Program-made: the position numbers and the translations under genes
Origin: JACVRM01 sp963817375
Lineage (GTDB): Bacteria > Actinomycetota > Thermoleophilia > Gaiellales > Gaiellaceae
Assembly (NCBI GenBank): GCA_963817375.1
Contig: CAWFOB010000006.1
Coordinates: 186,001-250,000, forward strand
Reading direction: 5' to 3'
DNA length: 64,000 nt
Notes under the pieces: model-generated
The model's database searches: none
The model's input: only the letters and a program-made list of their open reading frames with translations
Told to the model about the DNA's origin: nothing
Shown: positions 42,206 through 52,433 of the stretch, piece after piece
Layout: every line of letters starts with the position of its first letter
Position numbering within the stretch: position 1 is the stretch's first letter

Positions 42206-42309
42206 ACGGTACGCCGCGGTCGTGGCAGCCCCGTCGTCCGGTTGGGATGAAGAGCGGCGCAGTTCATCCCAACGGGACGATGAAGCTCCCTCAGGCCGGG
42301 ACGGACGAT
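42206..42309. promoter_or_regulatory. Two regulon dyads (sites d1, d2) between sulfatase and cydA
   Basis: d1 TCGTCC-GGTTG-GGATGA (42234-42250) and d2 TCATCC-CAACG-GGACGA (42264-42280) are centred 30 bp apart, about three helical turns. The two together make an 18-bp inverted repeat with one mismatch. d1 lies 31 bp from TACCGT (42211-42206), so it is at about -43 for the sulfatase promoter. d2 lies about 32 bp before GACGAT (42304-42309), the best -10 candidate for cydA. Confidence 0.75.
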
Positions 42310-42394
42310 GCCGCGGTCCGGGTCATACGAGCGGGAAGCAGGAGACGTTGACAGCAAGCGCCGCAGGCACAGGCCGGCCGGGAGACGAGCAGAC

Positions 42395-43805
42395 ATGAGC
42401 GCCCTTGCGGTGAGCACGGTCGACCTCGCCCGGATTCAGTTCGCCACCACCTCGCTCTACCACTTCCTCTTCGTTCCGCTGACGCTCGGCCTCGGACCGC
42501 TCGTGGCTGTGATGCAGACGAAGTGGCACCGGTCGGGCGACGAGCGCTGGCTCCGCCTCACGCACTTCTTCGGGACGCTCTTCCTGATCAACTTCGCGAT
42601 CGGCGTCGCCACGGGGCTGGTGCAGGAGTTCCAGTTCGGGATGAACTGGTCGATCTACTCCAAGTACGTCGGCAACGTGTTCGGCGCGCCGCTTGCGATC
42701 GAGGGGCTCGCAGCCTTCTTCCTCGAGTCGACCTTCCTCGGCCTCTGGATCTTCGGCTGGAACCGGCTCTCGCGGCGCGTCCACCTCGCCACGATCTGGG
42801 CCGCCGTCGTCGGCTCCTGGCTGTCGGCCTACTTCATCCTCGTCGCCAACTCGTTCATGCAGGACCCGCAGGGCTACAAGGTCGTGAACGGCCAGGCGCA
42901 GCTGACGAGCGTGTGGCAGCTGCTGTCTACGAAGTGGTCGATCTACGCCTTCGTCCACACGGTGCTCGCGGGGCTGACCGCGGGCGCAGCCGTCGTCTTC
43001 GGCGTCTGCTGCTGGCACTTCCTTCGTCGGCGCAACCAAGAGCTCTTCCGGCCGGCCGCGAAGCTGGCGCTGATCGTGCTCGTTCCCGTGGCCTCGTTGA
43101 ACCTGTTGTTCGGCAGCAACTTCGGGATCCTGGTCACCGACCTGCAGCCGATGAAGATCGCTGCCTCCGAGGCCCAGTGGCAGACCTGCTCGAGCTGCTC
43201 CTTCTCGCTCTTCCAGATCGGCGGCTTCACCGAGTCGGACCAGACCCCGAGCTTCTCGATCGAGATCCCAGACGTGCTCTCGTTCCTCGCAACGGGCTCG
43301 TTGCACGGCACGGTGCAGGGGCTGAACCCGCTGGACCAGCAGTACAAGCGGCAGTACGCGCGGCAAAACGGGCCGAATCAGAGCTACCTGCCGCCGGTCG
43401 AAGCCATCTACTGGAGCATGCGCGGGATGGCCTACGCGGGGTCGCTGATCGCGCTGATCGCGATCGTGGGAGCCGTCCTGTACTGGCGCCGTCGGCTCGA
43501 GCAGTGGACGTGGTTCCTGTGGGTCGCCGTGGCCGGGTCGTTCCTGCCGTTCGTCGCAACGACGTTCGGCTGGATGCTGACCGAGCTCGGGCGCCAGCCG
43601 TGGATTGTGCAGGGCCTGCTGCTCACAAACAAGGCCAACTCGCCCGCGGTCAGCACGGCCTGGATCGTGACGAGCCTGACCGTCTTCGTCCCGCTCTACG
43701 TGCTGCTGATCGTCCTCGACATCTGGCTCATGCGCCGCTACGCCGGGCGTGATCCGAGCACGGCGAGAGCCCGAGCACGGCCCCGAGGCGGTGCCCGCGT
43801 ACTGA
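42395..43805 (+). CDS. cydA: Cytochrome bd-type quinol oxidase subunit I
   Basis: About 470 aa. It starts MSALAVSTVDLARIQFATTSLYHFLFVPLTLGLGPLVAVMQT, with the early heme-ligand His in LYHFLF. The GRQPW motif of CydA is present in LTELGRQPWIVQG, and ANSFMQDPQGY and NFAIGVATGLVQEFQFGMNW are typical. It oxidises quinol and reduces O2 to water with high affinity. One extra A near 43770 shifts the last ~12 codons. Correcting it gives ...EPEHGPEAVPAY and TGA 43803-43805, overlapping the cydB ATG. Regulon dyads d1 and d2 lie upstream. Confidence 0.92.
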
Positions 43806-44872
43806 TGGATCTCCAGAACCTCTGGTTCGTGCTGATCGCCGTCCTCTGGAGCGGCTACTTCCTGCTCGAGGGCTTCGACTTCGGCGTCGGCATGCTGCTC
43901 CCGTTCCTGCCCCGCGATGAGGGCGAGCGGCAGCCAGATGCTTCGAGACGATCGGCCCGGTCTGGGATGGCAACGAGGTCTGGCTCGTCACCGCGGGCGG
44001 CGCGACCTTCGCCGCGTTCCCCGCCTGGTACGCGACGATGTTCTCGGGCTTCTACCTCGCGCTGCTGCTCGTTCTCTTCTTCCTGATCATCCGCGTGGTC
44101 TCGTTCGAGTGGCGCTCGAAGGCCGAGTCGGCCGCGCTGGCGCACGGTCTGGCTCTGGGCGAACACCGTCGGCAGCTTCGGCGCGTCGCTGATCTGGGGC
44201 GTGGCCTTCGCCGACCTGCTCTACGGCGTCCCGATCAACTCGAGCGGCGACTTCGCCGGCAGCTTCTGGGACCTGTTCAGCGTCTACTCGGTGCTCGGCG
44301 GCGTGACGATCGTCCTCCTGTTCGCCTTCCACGGCGCGACGTACCTCACGCTCCGCACGGTCGGCGACCTCTGCGAGCGCGCGGCCGCGACGGCTCGGCG
44401 GCTCTCGGTCGGTGGCCGCCGTCGTCGGCTCGGTCTTCCTCGCCTGGACCGTCTACGTGGCCACCGACAAGAACGACAAGGACGTCTTCCCGCCGATCCT
44501 GCCCGCGGTCCTCGGGATCGCCGCGCTCGGGCTCGCCGTCCTCTTCGTCCACCGCCGCCGCAGCGGGCTCGCGTTCGACGGCCACCGCGCTGCGGCCGTC
44601 CTCTGGGTGGCGACGATCTTCACGAGCCTCTTCCCGCGGGTGATGGTCTCGAGCACCGGCTTCTCGAACAGCCTCACCGTCGACGAACGCCGCGTCGGCG
44701 CACTACACGCTCGCGGTGATGAGCGTCGTCGCGCTGATCTTCGTCCCGCTCATCCTGCTGTACCAGGGCTGGACGTACCACGTGTTCCGCGAGCGTGTGA
44801 CGGCGGCGAGCCCGAGCAGGAGGAGAGCGCACCGGAGCCGGGCCGCCCGGGGCGCCGCCGACCGTCGCGTGA
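43805..44872 (+). CDS. cydB: Cytochrome bd-type oxidase subunit II, frameshifted
   Basis: About 350 aa after removing roughly six extra bases (near 43936, 43945, 44150, 44395, 44690, 44797). MDLQNLWFVLIAVLWSGYFLLEGFDFGVGMLLPFL, ETIGPVWDGNEVWLVTAGGATFAAFPAWYATMFSGFYLALL and DLFSVYSVLGGVTIVLLFAFHGATYL are the strongly conserved CydB segments. Multipass membrane partner of CydA. Its TGA (44870-44872) overlaps the cydD GTG (GTGA), so the four cyd genes are coupled. Confidence 0.88.
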
Positions 44873-46519
44873 GGGCGCTCGACCGGCGCCTCGTCCAGCG
44901 CGCCCGGCCGGTGCGGCGGCTGCTCGCGGCCGACTCCGCCCTCGGCGTCGGCGCGGCGGTGCTCACGATCGTCCAGGCGGCGCTCCTGGCCTGGATCGTC
45001 GCCCGCGCGTTCCACGGCGCGCCGCTCGCAGACGTCGCGCCCGCGCTCATCCTCCTCGTCGCGACCTTCGCGGCGCGCGGCCGCGCTCGGCTGGGGCTTC
45101 GAGGTCGCCGGGCGCCGCGCGGCGGCGAGCGTGCTCTCGGAGCTGCGGCTCGGGCTCGTCCAGCATCGCCTGCGCGACCAGCCGCTCGCCCTCGACGGCA
45201 CCGACGCCGCCGAGGTCGCGGCCGCGGCCACGGGCGGCGCCGACGGGCTCGAGGCGTACTTCGGCCGCTACCTGCCGCAGCTCGTCCTCGCCGTCGTCGT
45301 GCCGGTGGCCGTGCTCGCCTGGGTGGCCGGCATCGATCTCGTCTCGGCGCGGGCTGATGCTGCTCACGCTGCCGCTCGTCCCGGTCTTCATGTGGCTTGT
45401 CGGCCGCTACACCGAGGAGCGCACGCGGCGGCAGTGGCAGGCGCTGCGGCTGCTCTCGTCGCACTTCCTCGACGTCGTGCGCGGCCTGCCGACGCTGCAG
45501 GCGTTCAACCGCGCCCGGCCGCAGGCGGCGAGCATCGACGCTGTCGGCGAGCGAGTACCGCGGACGAACGATGGGCACCCTGCGCGTGGCCTTCCTCTCG
45601 GGCTCGGTGCTGGAGCTGGCCGCCACGCTCGGCGTGGCGCTCGTCGCGGTGACGGTGGGCGTGCGGCTCGCGGACGGCGGGCTCGGCCTGCAGGCGGGGC
45701 TGACGGTGCTCCTGCTCGCGCCGGAGCTGTACCTGCCGCTCCGCCAGCTCGGCGCCCAGTTCCACGCGAGCGCCGACGGGCTCGCCGTGGCCGAGCGCGT
45801 GCTCGACCTGCTCGAAGCGCCGCCGGCGGCGCCTCGCGGCGGCCGGCTGGTGCCCCCGGCTCCCGGCCTCGTGCGCTTCGAGCGCGTCTCGTTCCGCTAC
45901 CCCTCGCGCGACACGCCGGTGCTCGAGGGCTTGAGCCTCGATCTTGCACCGGGCGAGACGACGGCGCTCGTCGGCCCGAGCGGCGCCGGCAAGTCGACGG
46001 TGGCGGCGCTGCTCCTGCTCTTCGCCCGCCCCGACGCCGGGCAGATCACGGTCCGCGGCGTCGACCTCGCTCGAATGCCGCCCCGACCTCTGGCGGCGCC
46101 AGATCGCCTGGGTGCCGCAGCACCCGACCCTCTTCCGCGGCACCGTCTTCGACAACATCCGGCTCGGCGACCCGGACGCCTCAGTCGCGGAGGTTCGGGA
46201 CGCGGCCGTGCTCGCCGGCGCCGACCGCTTCGTGCGGGCGCTGCCGCGCGGCTACGAGACGGTCGTGGGCGACGGCGGCCGCCCGCTCTCCGCCGGCGAG
46301 CGCCGGCGCATCGCCCTGGCTCGCGCGTTCCTGCGCGACGCGCCGCTCGTGATCCTCGACGAGCCGACCGCCGACCTCGACCAGGCGAGTGCCGACGTCG
46401 TCGCCGAGTCCGTCGAGCGCCTGCGCACCGGCCGCACCGTCCTGCTGATCGCCCACCGCCCCGAGCTGGCCGAGCACGCCGACCGCGTCGTCGCCCTGCG
46501 GGAGCTGACGCGCGCATGA
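44869..46519 (+). CDS. cydD: Thiol/heme exporter ABC subunit CydD, frameshifted
   Basis: About 545 aa after removing extra bases near 45083, 45350, 45547 and 46085. Half-transporter: six helices (1-310), then an ATPase with Walker A VGPSGAGKSTVAALL, Q-loop VPQHPTLFRGTVFDNIRLGD, signature LSAGERRRIALARAF and Walker B LVILDEPTADLD. With CydC it exports cysteine/glutathione-type thiols or heme needed to assemble cytochrome bd. GTG start overlapping cydB; the TGA overlaps the cydC ATG. Confidence 0.87.
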
Positions 46520-48129
46520 TCGCCCGGCTGCTCGCGCTCGCGGACGTGCCGCGCCGCCGCGTCGCCACATCGGTCGCGCTCGGCGCGCTGACGATCCTCT
46601 TCGGAGTCGGCCTCATGGCGACCTCCGGCTACCTCATCTCGCGGGCGGCGGAGCAGCCGGCCGTGCTCTCGCTCACCGTCGCCATCGTCGGCGTGCGCTT
46701 CTTCGGGCTCGGGCGGCCGGTGCTGCGCTACCTGGAGCGTCTGACCTCGCACGATGTGGCCCTGCGCGCCCTCGCGCGCGCGCGCGTACGTGTCTACCGC
46801 CGGCTCGAGCGGCTCTCGCCGGCCCAGCTCGACGACCGCCGGCACGGCGACCTGCTCGCCCGCTTCGTCGCCGACGTCGACGCGCTGCAGAACCTGCACC
46901 TCCGCGTGATCTCACCGCCGCTCGTCGCCGTGTGCTCCGGCGCGGTGGCCGTGGGCGTGACCGCGGCCTTCTTGCCGGCGGCTGCCCTGGTGCTCGCTGC
47001 CGGGCTGCTCGTCGCCGGCATCGGCGCGCCCGCCGCCTCGCTCCTGCTTGGGCGGCGCGCTGCGGCCCAGGCGGCACCCGCCCGCGGCGCGCTGACGGCC
47101 GAGCTCGTCGAGACCCTCGACGGGAGCGCCGAGCTGGTCGCCTACGGCGCCGCCGACGCGCGGCTGGCGGCCCTGCGCGCGGCCGACGGCGACCTCGTTC
47201 GCGTGGCCCGCCGCGCCGCGCTCGCGGACGGAACGGGGGACGGGCTCCGCGTCCTCGTCACCGGCGCCACCGTCGCCGGCGTGCTCGCGGTCGCGATCTC
47301 GGCGCCGGTCGACCGGACGCTGATCGCGATGCTCGCCCTGCTCGCCCTCGCCACGTTCGAAGCCGTCCAGCCGCTGCCGCAGGCGGTGCGCGAGCTCGGC
47401 ACGACACTCGCGGCCGGCCGGCGGATCCTGGAGATCACCGACCGCGTGCCGGCCGTGGTCGACCCGCCCGACCCGCTCCCGGCTCCGGTCGCGCCGTTCA
47501 CCGTCGCGCTCGAGGACGTGCGCGTGGGCTACGCGCCCGGGCTCGACGGATTCAGCCTGCGGCTCCGGCCCGGGCACACGGTCGCGCTGCTCGGGCCGAG
47601 CGGCGCCGGCAAGACGACCGTCGCCAACCTGCTGCTGCGGTTCGTCGACCCCGAGGCCGGGCGGGTCACGCTTGGCGGGGCCGACCTCCGCCGCTACCGC
47701 CAGGAGGACGTCCGGGCCGCGATCGCTGTGGCCGGGCAGGACGCGCACCTGTTCTCGACCTCGATCGCCGCGAACGTTCGGCTCGGCCGTCCCGATGCGG
47801 ACGACGCGGCCGTCGAGCGCGCGCTGCGGGCGGCCCGCATCTGGGACTGGGTCGCGTCCCTTCCGGACGGGGCGGAGACGCTCGTCGGCGAGCAGGGCCG
47901 CGAGCTCTCCGGCGGCCAGCACCAGCGGGTCGTCCTGGCGCGCGCCCTGCTCATGGACGCGCCCGTGCTCGTGCTCGACGAGCCGACCGCGCACCTCGAC
48001 CCGCCGACCGCACAGGCGCTCGTCGAGGACGTCTTCGCCGCCACCCGCGGCAAGGCGGTGCTCCTCATCACGCACCGCCCAGAGGGCGTCGACCTCGCGG
48101 ACGAGGTCGTCGTGCTCAGCCCGAACTGA
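46516..48129 (+). CDS. cydC: Thiol/heme exporter ABC subunit CydC
   Basis: 537 aa, intact. MIARLLALADVPRRRVATSVALGALTILFGVGLMATSGYLISRAAEQP is the typical CydC opening. The ATPase has GPSGAGKTTVANLLLRF, AGQDAHLFSTSIAANVRLG, LSGGQHQRVVLARALL and VLVLDEPTAHLD. It pairs with CydD. ATGA overlap with cydD. The 3' end overlaps the convergent epimerase gene by 14 bp. Frameshifts stop just before this gene, marking the edge of the insertion-rich tract. Confidence 0.92.
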   Translation: MIARLLALADVPRRRVATSVALGALTILFGVGLMATSGYLISRAAEQPAVLSLTVAIVGVRFFGLGRPVLRYLERLTSHDVALRALARARVRVYRRLERLSPAQLDDRRHGDLLARFVADVDALQNLHLRVISPPLVAVCSGAVAVGVTAAFLPAAALVLAAGLLVAGIGAPAASLLLGRRAAAQAAPARGALTAELVETLDGSAELVAYGAADARLAALRAADGDLVRVARRAALADGTGDGLRVLVTGATVAGVLAVAISAPVDRTLIAMLALLALATFEAVQPLPQAVRELGTTLAAGRRILEITDRVPAVVDPPDPLPAPVAPFTVALEDVRVGYAPGLDGFSLRLRPGHTVALLGPSGAGKTTVANLLLRFVDPEAGRVTLGGADLRRYRQEDVRAAIAVAGQDAHLFSTSIAANVRLGRPDADDAAVERALRAARIWDWVASLPDGAETLVGEQGRELSGGQHQRVVLARALLMDAPVLVLDEPTAHLDPPTAQALVEDVFAATRGKAVLLITHRPEGVDLADEVVVLSPN

Positions 48130-48979
48130 TCCCCCACGCGCTGGTGACCGACTCGCCGGGCTCGAGTCGGATCACCGCCTCGCCGGTGCGGAAGGCGTTC
48201 GCCGGGCAGGTCATGGGCTCGACCGCCAGGCTGCGCCGGGCGACATCCGGCAGCGGGTCGCCGGTGAAGAGCTGGAGCCAGCCGTACGATTCGTCCAGCC
48301 AGACCGTGACGTCGCCGAACTCGACGCGCGCCAGGCCCATTGCGTCCCGTTCGAGGTCGGTGAAGGCGTGATCGAGCTGCGTGGAGCCGATCGCCCGCGC
48401 GCGCGTGAAGTCATATTCGCTGCCGGCAACCGGCTCGCGCCCCGTTGGGAGGCTCCGCTCGTTCGTGTGCAGCACTGTCCGGCCCGGCGCGCGCAGTACC
48501 ACGTCGTTGACCTGGCCGGCCAGATAGGGGTGCATGCCGCTGCCGAACGGGGCGGCCTCCGACCCGGTGTTCTCGGCCGTCGTCTCGACCCGCAGCCCGT
48601 CGGGCGAGAGCGAGTACTCGATCGCGAGCGCGAGCGAGAACGGGTACCCGGGCTGCGGCTCCAGCCGGTACTGGACGACTGCACGCCCGGGCTCCTGCGC
48701 GGCGAGCGACCACGGCTCGCGCCGGACGAGCCCGTGGATCGCGTTCCCGCGCTCCGGCTCCGTGATCGGCAGCTGGTGCGTGCGCCCGTCCCACTCATAG
48801 CTGCCGTCCTCGAGCCGGTTCGGCCACGGGATCAGCACCTGGCCGCGCCCCGACGTCGCGCCGCCCGACTCGGCGTAGCCGTCCAGCACGGGGCGGCCGC
48901 GCGCCGAGTAGGCGCGCAGCCCGCCTCCGATCAGGTCGACGACGAGATGCTGGTCGCCGGCCGCGAGCTCGACGTCCAT
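48116..48979 (-). CDS. Aldose 1-epimerase family protein
   Basis: 287 aa, galactose-mutarotase fold: LIGGGLRAYSARGRPVLDGYAES, GQVLIPWPNRLEDGSYEWDGRTHQL, GNAIHGLVRREPW with the catalytic-type His, then GMHPYLAG with the second His, and ending AVEPMTCPANAFRTGEAVIRLEPGES. It interconverts alpha and beta anomers of a hexose, probably glucose here, since it ends an operon with glucose-6-phosphate dehydrogenase and a trehalase-like GH15 enzyme. Start: ATG 48979, overlapping the GMC gene by 49 bp. Confidence 0.87.
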   Translation of the reverse strand: MDVELAAGDQHLVVDLIGGGLRAYSARGRPVLDGYAESGGATSGRGQVLIPWPNRLEDGSYEWDGRTHQLPITEPERGNAIHGLVRREPWSLAAQEPGRAVVQYRLEPQPGYPFSLALAIEYSLSPDGLRVETTAENTGSEAAPFGSGMHPYLAGQVNDVVLRAPGRTVLHTNERSLPTGREPVAGSEYDFTRARAIGSTQLDHAFTDLERDAMGLARVEFGDVTVWLDESYGWLQLFTGDPLPDVARRSLAVEPMTCPANAFRTGEAVIRLEPGESVTSAWGISSG

Positions 48980-50529
48980 ACGCCCATCCGGTCAAGCAGG
49001 TGGTCGCCGACCCGCAGCGAGTTCGCCATCGCCGTCAGTGCCGGGTTGACCGCGCCGATGCTTGGGAACACGCTCGTGTCCACGATGTAGAGGTTGTCGA
49101 CCTCGTGGGCGCGGCACTCGGGATTGACGACCGAGCTGTCCGGGTCGGAGCCCATGCGCGCGCACCCCGCTTGGTGGGCGACGCCCGCCACCGGGATCTC
49201 GTTCTTCAGGTAGGCGAAGCGGTGGAAGAGGCCGTCCTCCTCCATCCCCAGGCGGCCGAGCATCCCGTGCAGCTGCTCGCCGAGCTCCTTCTTCGGCACG
49301 TCGTTCGTCGAGCGGTACGCAAGTGTCACCTTGCCGTCGCGGTCGACGGTCACGCGGTTCTCCGGCAGGGGCAGATCCTCGGTCGAGAGCCAGAAGTCGA
49401 TCGCATGCCGTGCAACCTTCTCCAGGGTCCAGCTCGGCGCCAGCTTCGTCTCGCCCGGCTTCTCGCCGCGGTACATAGGCGCCTGCGACTTGCCCACCAT
49501 CTGGATGTTCCCGAGCGGGTACTCGCGGCCGTTTCCGGCGAAGTAGAAGTCGTTGAGGCCGAGTGTCTTCTGGAAGATCGTCGGGTTCTCGTCCTTCGAG
49601 AGCGCGAGCACGGCGGAGCAGTTGTGGAACATGTAGTTGCGGCCCACCTGGTCGGAGCCGTTCGCGAGCCCGTTCGGATGCGCGTCGCTCGCCGACATCA
49701 AGAGCACCTTCGCCGTGTTGGCCGCGCCGCAGGCGAGCACGACCACGTCCGCCCCGTAGGTCTCCGTCTCGCCGTCGCGGTCCACGACGACGCGCTCGAC
49801 GGTGCCGCCGGACGCGTCGGTCTCGAGCCGGATGACCGTCGCGTTCGTCAGCAGCGTGACGTTCTGATGCTCGAGCGCCGGCCGCACGCCGAAGACCTCG
49901 GCGTCGGACTTGCCGTGTACGACGCACGGGAACCCGTCGCAGTTCATGCAGCGCACACAGGCGGAGTAGGGGAGGTTCGCCTCGTTCAGCCGGATCCCGC
50001 ACGGCGCGTGGAACGGCTGCAGGCCCGCCGCCTCCAGATCCTCGTGGAGCTGCTGGATGCGCGGCTCGTGCGAGACGGCCGGGAACGGGTACGGCGCGCT
50101 TGCAGGCGGCTCGGTCGGGTCCTCGCCGCGGGCACCGTGCACCTGGTAGAGCTGCTCGGCCTTCGTGTAGTACGGCTCGAGCTCGTCGTAAGTGATCGGC
50201 CACGCGGGCGAGACGCCGTCGTGGTGGCGGATCTCGCCAAAGTCCTCGGCGCGTAAGCGGTAGAGGGCCGCGCCGTAGAGCTTGGTCGCGCCGCCGACGA
50301 AGTAGTGGATCTGCGGCTGGAACGGCTTGCCCTTCTCGTCGTACCAGGTGTCCGGGGACACGTAGCGGTTGTCGATGAAGACGTCCGCCGCCTGCCAGTT
50401 CTGCGGTTCACGCGGCAGCCAGTCGCCGCGCTCGAGCAGCAGGATGCGCTTGCCGGACGGTGCGAGGTGCCGGGCGAGGGTGCCCCCGCCGGCGCCGGTG
50501 CCGACGATGATCACGTCGAACGATTCCAT
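48931..50529 (-). CDS. GMC-family FAD oxidoreductase
   Basis: 532 aa. The N-terminal FAD-binding motif is VIIVGTGAGGGTLARHLA, with the distal ADP-ribose Glu in ILLLERG. VGGATKLYGAALYRLR and GAANTAKVLLMSASDAHPNGLAN are family segments, and the C-terminal active-site pattern is HQAGCARMG...VDTSVFPSIGAVNPALTAMANSLRVGDHLL. A cysteine-rich segment (CVRCMNCDGFPC) is notable and could hold a cluster or disulfides. It probably oxidises an alcohol or sugar; electron acceptor unknown. It starts 1 bp after the GH15 stop. Confidence 0.88.
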   Translation of the reverse strand: MESFDVIIVGTGAGGGTLARHLAPSGKRILLLERGDWLPREPQNWQAADVFIDNRYVSPDTWYDEKGKPFQPQIHYFVGGATKLYGAALYRLRAEDFGEIRHHDGVSPAWPITYDELEPYYTKAEQLYQVHGARGEDPTEPPASAPYPFPAVSHEPRIQQLHEDLEAAGLQPFHAPCGIRLNEANLPYSACVRCMNCDGFPCVVHGKSDAEVFGVRPALEHQNVTLLTNATVIRLETDASGGTVERVVVDRDGETETYGADVVVLACGAANTAKVLLMSASDAHPNGLANGSDQVGRNYMFHNCSAVLALSKDENPTIFQKTLGLNDFYFAGNGREYPLGNIQMVGKSQAPMYRGEKPGETKLAPSWTLEKVARHAIDFWLSTEDLPLPENRVTVDRDGKVTLAYRSTNDVPKKELGEQLHGMLGRLGMEEDGLFHRFAYLKNEIPVAGVAHQAGCARMGSDPDSSVVNPECRAHEVDNLYIVDTSVFPSIGAVNPALTAMANSLRVGDHLLDRMGVWTSSSRPATSISSST

Positions 50530-50530
50530 C

Positions 50531-52426
50531 TCAGAATCCCTTCAGCATCTCGGGGACGATGATCCGCGCGGCGGCCTCGATCAGGGCGAGGTGCGAGAAC
50601 GCCTGCGGGAAGTTGCCGAGGAAGCGGCCCGTGGCGGCGTCGAACTCCTCCGCGTAGAGGCCGAGCGGCGACGAGATCCGGAGCAGGCGCTCCATCAGGT
50701 CGCGCGCCCGTTGGAGCTCGCCGACGATCGCGTAGGCCGAGACGAGCCAGAACGAGCAGATGAGGAACGTGCCCTCCTTGCCGGAGAGGCCGTCGTCGGT
50801 CTCGTCCGTCCTGTAGCGCAGCACGAACCCGTCCTCGGTCAGCTCGCCCGCGATCGCCATGACGCTGGCGCGCATGCGCTCGTCGTCGCCGGGCAGGAAG
50901 CCGAAGATCGGAGCGAGCAGCGTGGACGCGTCCAGCGAGTCGGTTTCGTAGTGCTGGCGGAGCACGCCGTCCGAGCGCAGGCCGTGCTCGAGGATGTCCG
51001 CCTTGATCTCCTCGGCGGTGGCCCGCCACGTGGCGTTGAGGTCGGCGTCGCCGCGGATGTCGGCGAGCTTGGCCGCGCGGTCGAGCGCCACCCACCCCAT
51101 CAGCTTCGAGGAGACGTAGTGCCTGGGCGCGCCGCGCGCCTCCCAGATGCCCTGGTCGGGGTTCTGCCAGACGCGGGTGGCGCACTCGGCCTGTGACTCC
51201 ACGATCGGCCAGAGCCGCCGCGGCAGCCGGTCGCTTTCGCGCGTGTGCTGGAGGATCGAGTCCAGCACGGCGCCGAACACGTCGTTCTGCTTCTGATCGA
51301 ACGCGCCGTTGCCGATCCGGACCGGCTTCGCGCCCGCGTACCCGGACATGTCGTCGCGGGTCGACTCCGTCAGGTCCCTGCGGCCGTCGATGCCGTACAT
51401 GATCTGGAGCGACCCGTCGTCCGTCGGCTCGACGTCGGCGACGAACTGCATGAACTCGTCCGCCTCCCAGTCGAGGTTCAGCCAGTGGAGCGCGTGCAGC
51501 GTGAACGTCGTGTCGCGCATCCACGTGTAGCGGTAGTCCCAGTTGCGCTCGCCGCCCGGGGTCTCGGGCAGCGACGTGGTGAGGGCGGCGACGGTGGCGC
51601 CCGTGGGCATGTAGGTGAGCCCCTTGATCGTCAGCGCGGAGCGTTGCACCGGGTCGCGCCAGCGGTGGTCGGGGACACGGGAACGGCCGAGCCAGCCGCG
51701 CCAGAAGCCGCAGGTCGTGTCGAGCCGGGCGGTCGCCTCCTCGACGGTCGCCGGCGCCTCGAAGCCCTCCGCCCAGGTCAGGGCGCAGAAGACCTTCTCG
51801 CCCGCCTGGAGGACGTGGCGGCCGCGGACGCGGTTGCCCTCGATGCCGAGTGCCAGGTCGGAGACGAGTCTCACCGTCTGGCCCGCGCCGGTCGCCTGCG
51901 CCGCGTGGGCGCCGTCGTCGACAACCGTCCATACGGCGGCCTCCCGGCCGTAGTCGAACGCGGGCTCGCACACGAGCTCGACCTCGACGTTGCCGGCGAT
52001 GCACTCGACGGTGCGCACCAGCATGTGGTCGCCGTCGTCGTCGGCCGGTGGCCGCGTGTGGGGTGTCACGGTGTCGGTGCCGCCCGACGGCCCCATGGTC
52101 AGGGCGTCGCGGACGACGACCCAGCCGTTGGGCACCCTCCAGGTGGTCTCGAGCACGTTCGTCCCGGGCTCGTACGAGCGCGCGGTCGGGTGGTTCACGT
52201 CGTAGGGCGCGAAGCGGAAGAAGCCGGCCTGGCGGTCGAGCAGGCTGCCGAAGATGCTCGGCGAGTCGAAGCTCGGCACGCAGAGCCAGTCGATGGCGCC
52301 GTCGGGCGCGACGAGCGCGCCGGTGTGGCAGTTGGACAGGAACGCGTACTCGGCGATCGGCGGGAACGGCGAGGGCGCCGCCGCGCTCTGGATCGGCCTC
52401 TGGGCCGACTTCTCGGTCGTCGTCAT
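50531..52426 (-). CDS. GH15 family glycoside hydrolase (trehalase/glucoamylase-like)
   Basis: 631 aa. IAEYAFLSNCHTGALVAPDGAIDWLCVPSFDSPSIFGSLLD is the typical start of the actinobacterial GH15 group that includes mycobacterial trehalase. ERNWDYRYTWMRDTTFTLHALHWL and QKQNDVFGAVLDSILQ belong to the (alpha/alpha)6 barrel, and ADDFVLRYRT-like and GKEGTFLICSFWLVSAY (catalytic Glu region) complete it. No signal peptide, so it probably acts on cytosolic trehalose or a glucan, releasing glucose for the adjacent zwf and epimerase. It starts 7 bp after the zwf stop. Confidence 0.87.
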   Translation of the reverse strand: MTTTEKSAQRPIQSAAAPSPFPPIAEYAFLSNCHTGALVAPDGAIDWLCVPSFDSPSIFGSLLDRQAGFFRFAPYDVNHPTARSYEPGTNVLETTWRVPNGWVVVRDALTMGPSGGTDTVTPHTRPPADDDGDHMLVRTVECIAGNVEVELVCEPAFDYGREAAVWTVVDDGAHAAQATGAGQTVRLVSDLALGIEGNRVRGRHVLQAGEKVFCALTWAEGFEAPATVEEATARLDTTCGFWRGWLGRSRVPDHRWRDPVQRSALTIKGLTYMPTGATVAALTTSLPETPGGERNWDYRYTWMRDTTFTLHALHWLNLDWEADEFMQFVADVEPTDDGSLQIMYGIDGRRDLTESTRDDMSGYAGAKPVRIGNGAFDQKQNDVFGAVLDSILQHTRESDRLPRRLWPIVESQAECATRVWQNPDQGIWEARGAPRHYVSSKLMGWVALDRAAKLADIRGDADLNATWRATAEEIKADILEHGLRSDGVLRQHYETDSLDASTLLAPIFGFLPGDDERMRASVMAIAGELTEDGFVLRYRTDETDDGLSGKEGTFLICSFWLVSAYAIVGELQRARDLMERLLRISSPLGLYAEEFDAATGRFLGNFPQAFSHLALIEAAARIIVPEMLKGF

Positions 52427-52433
52427 GAGTTTC

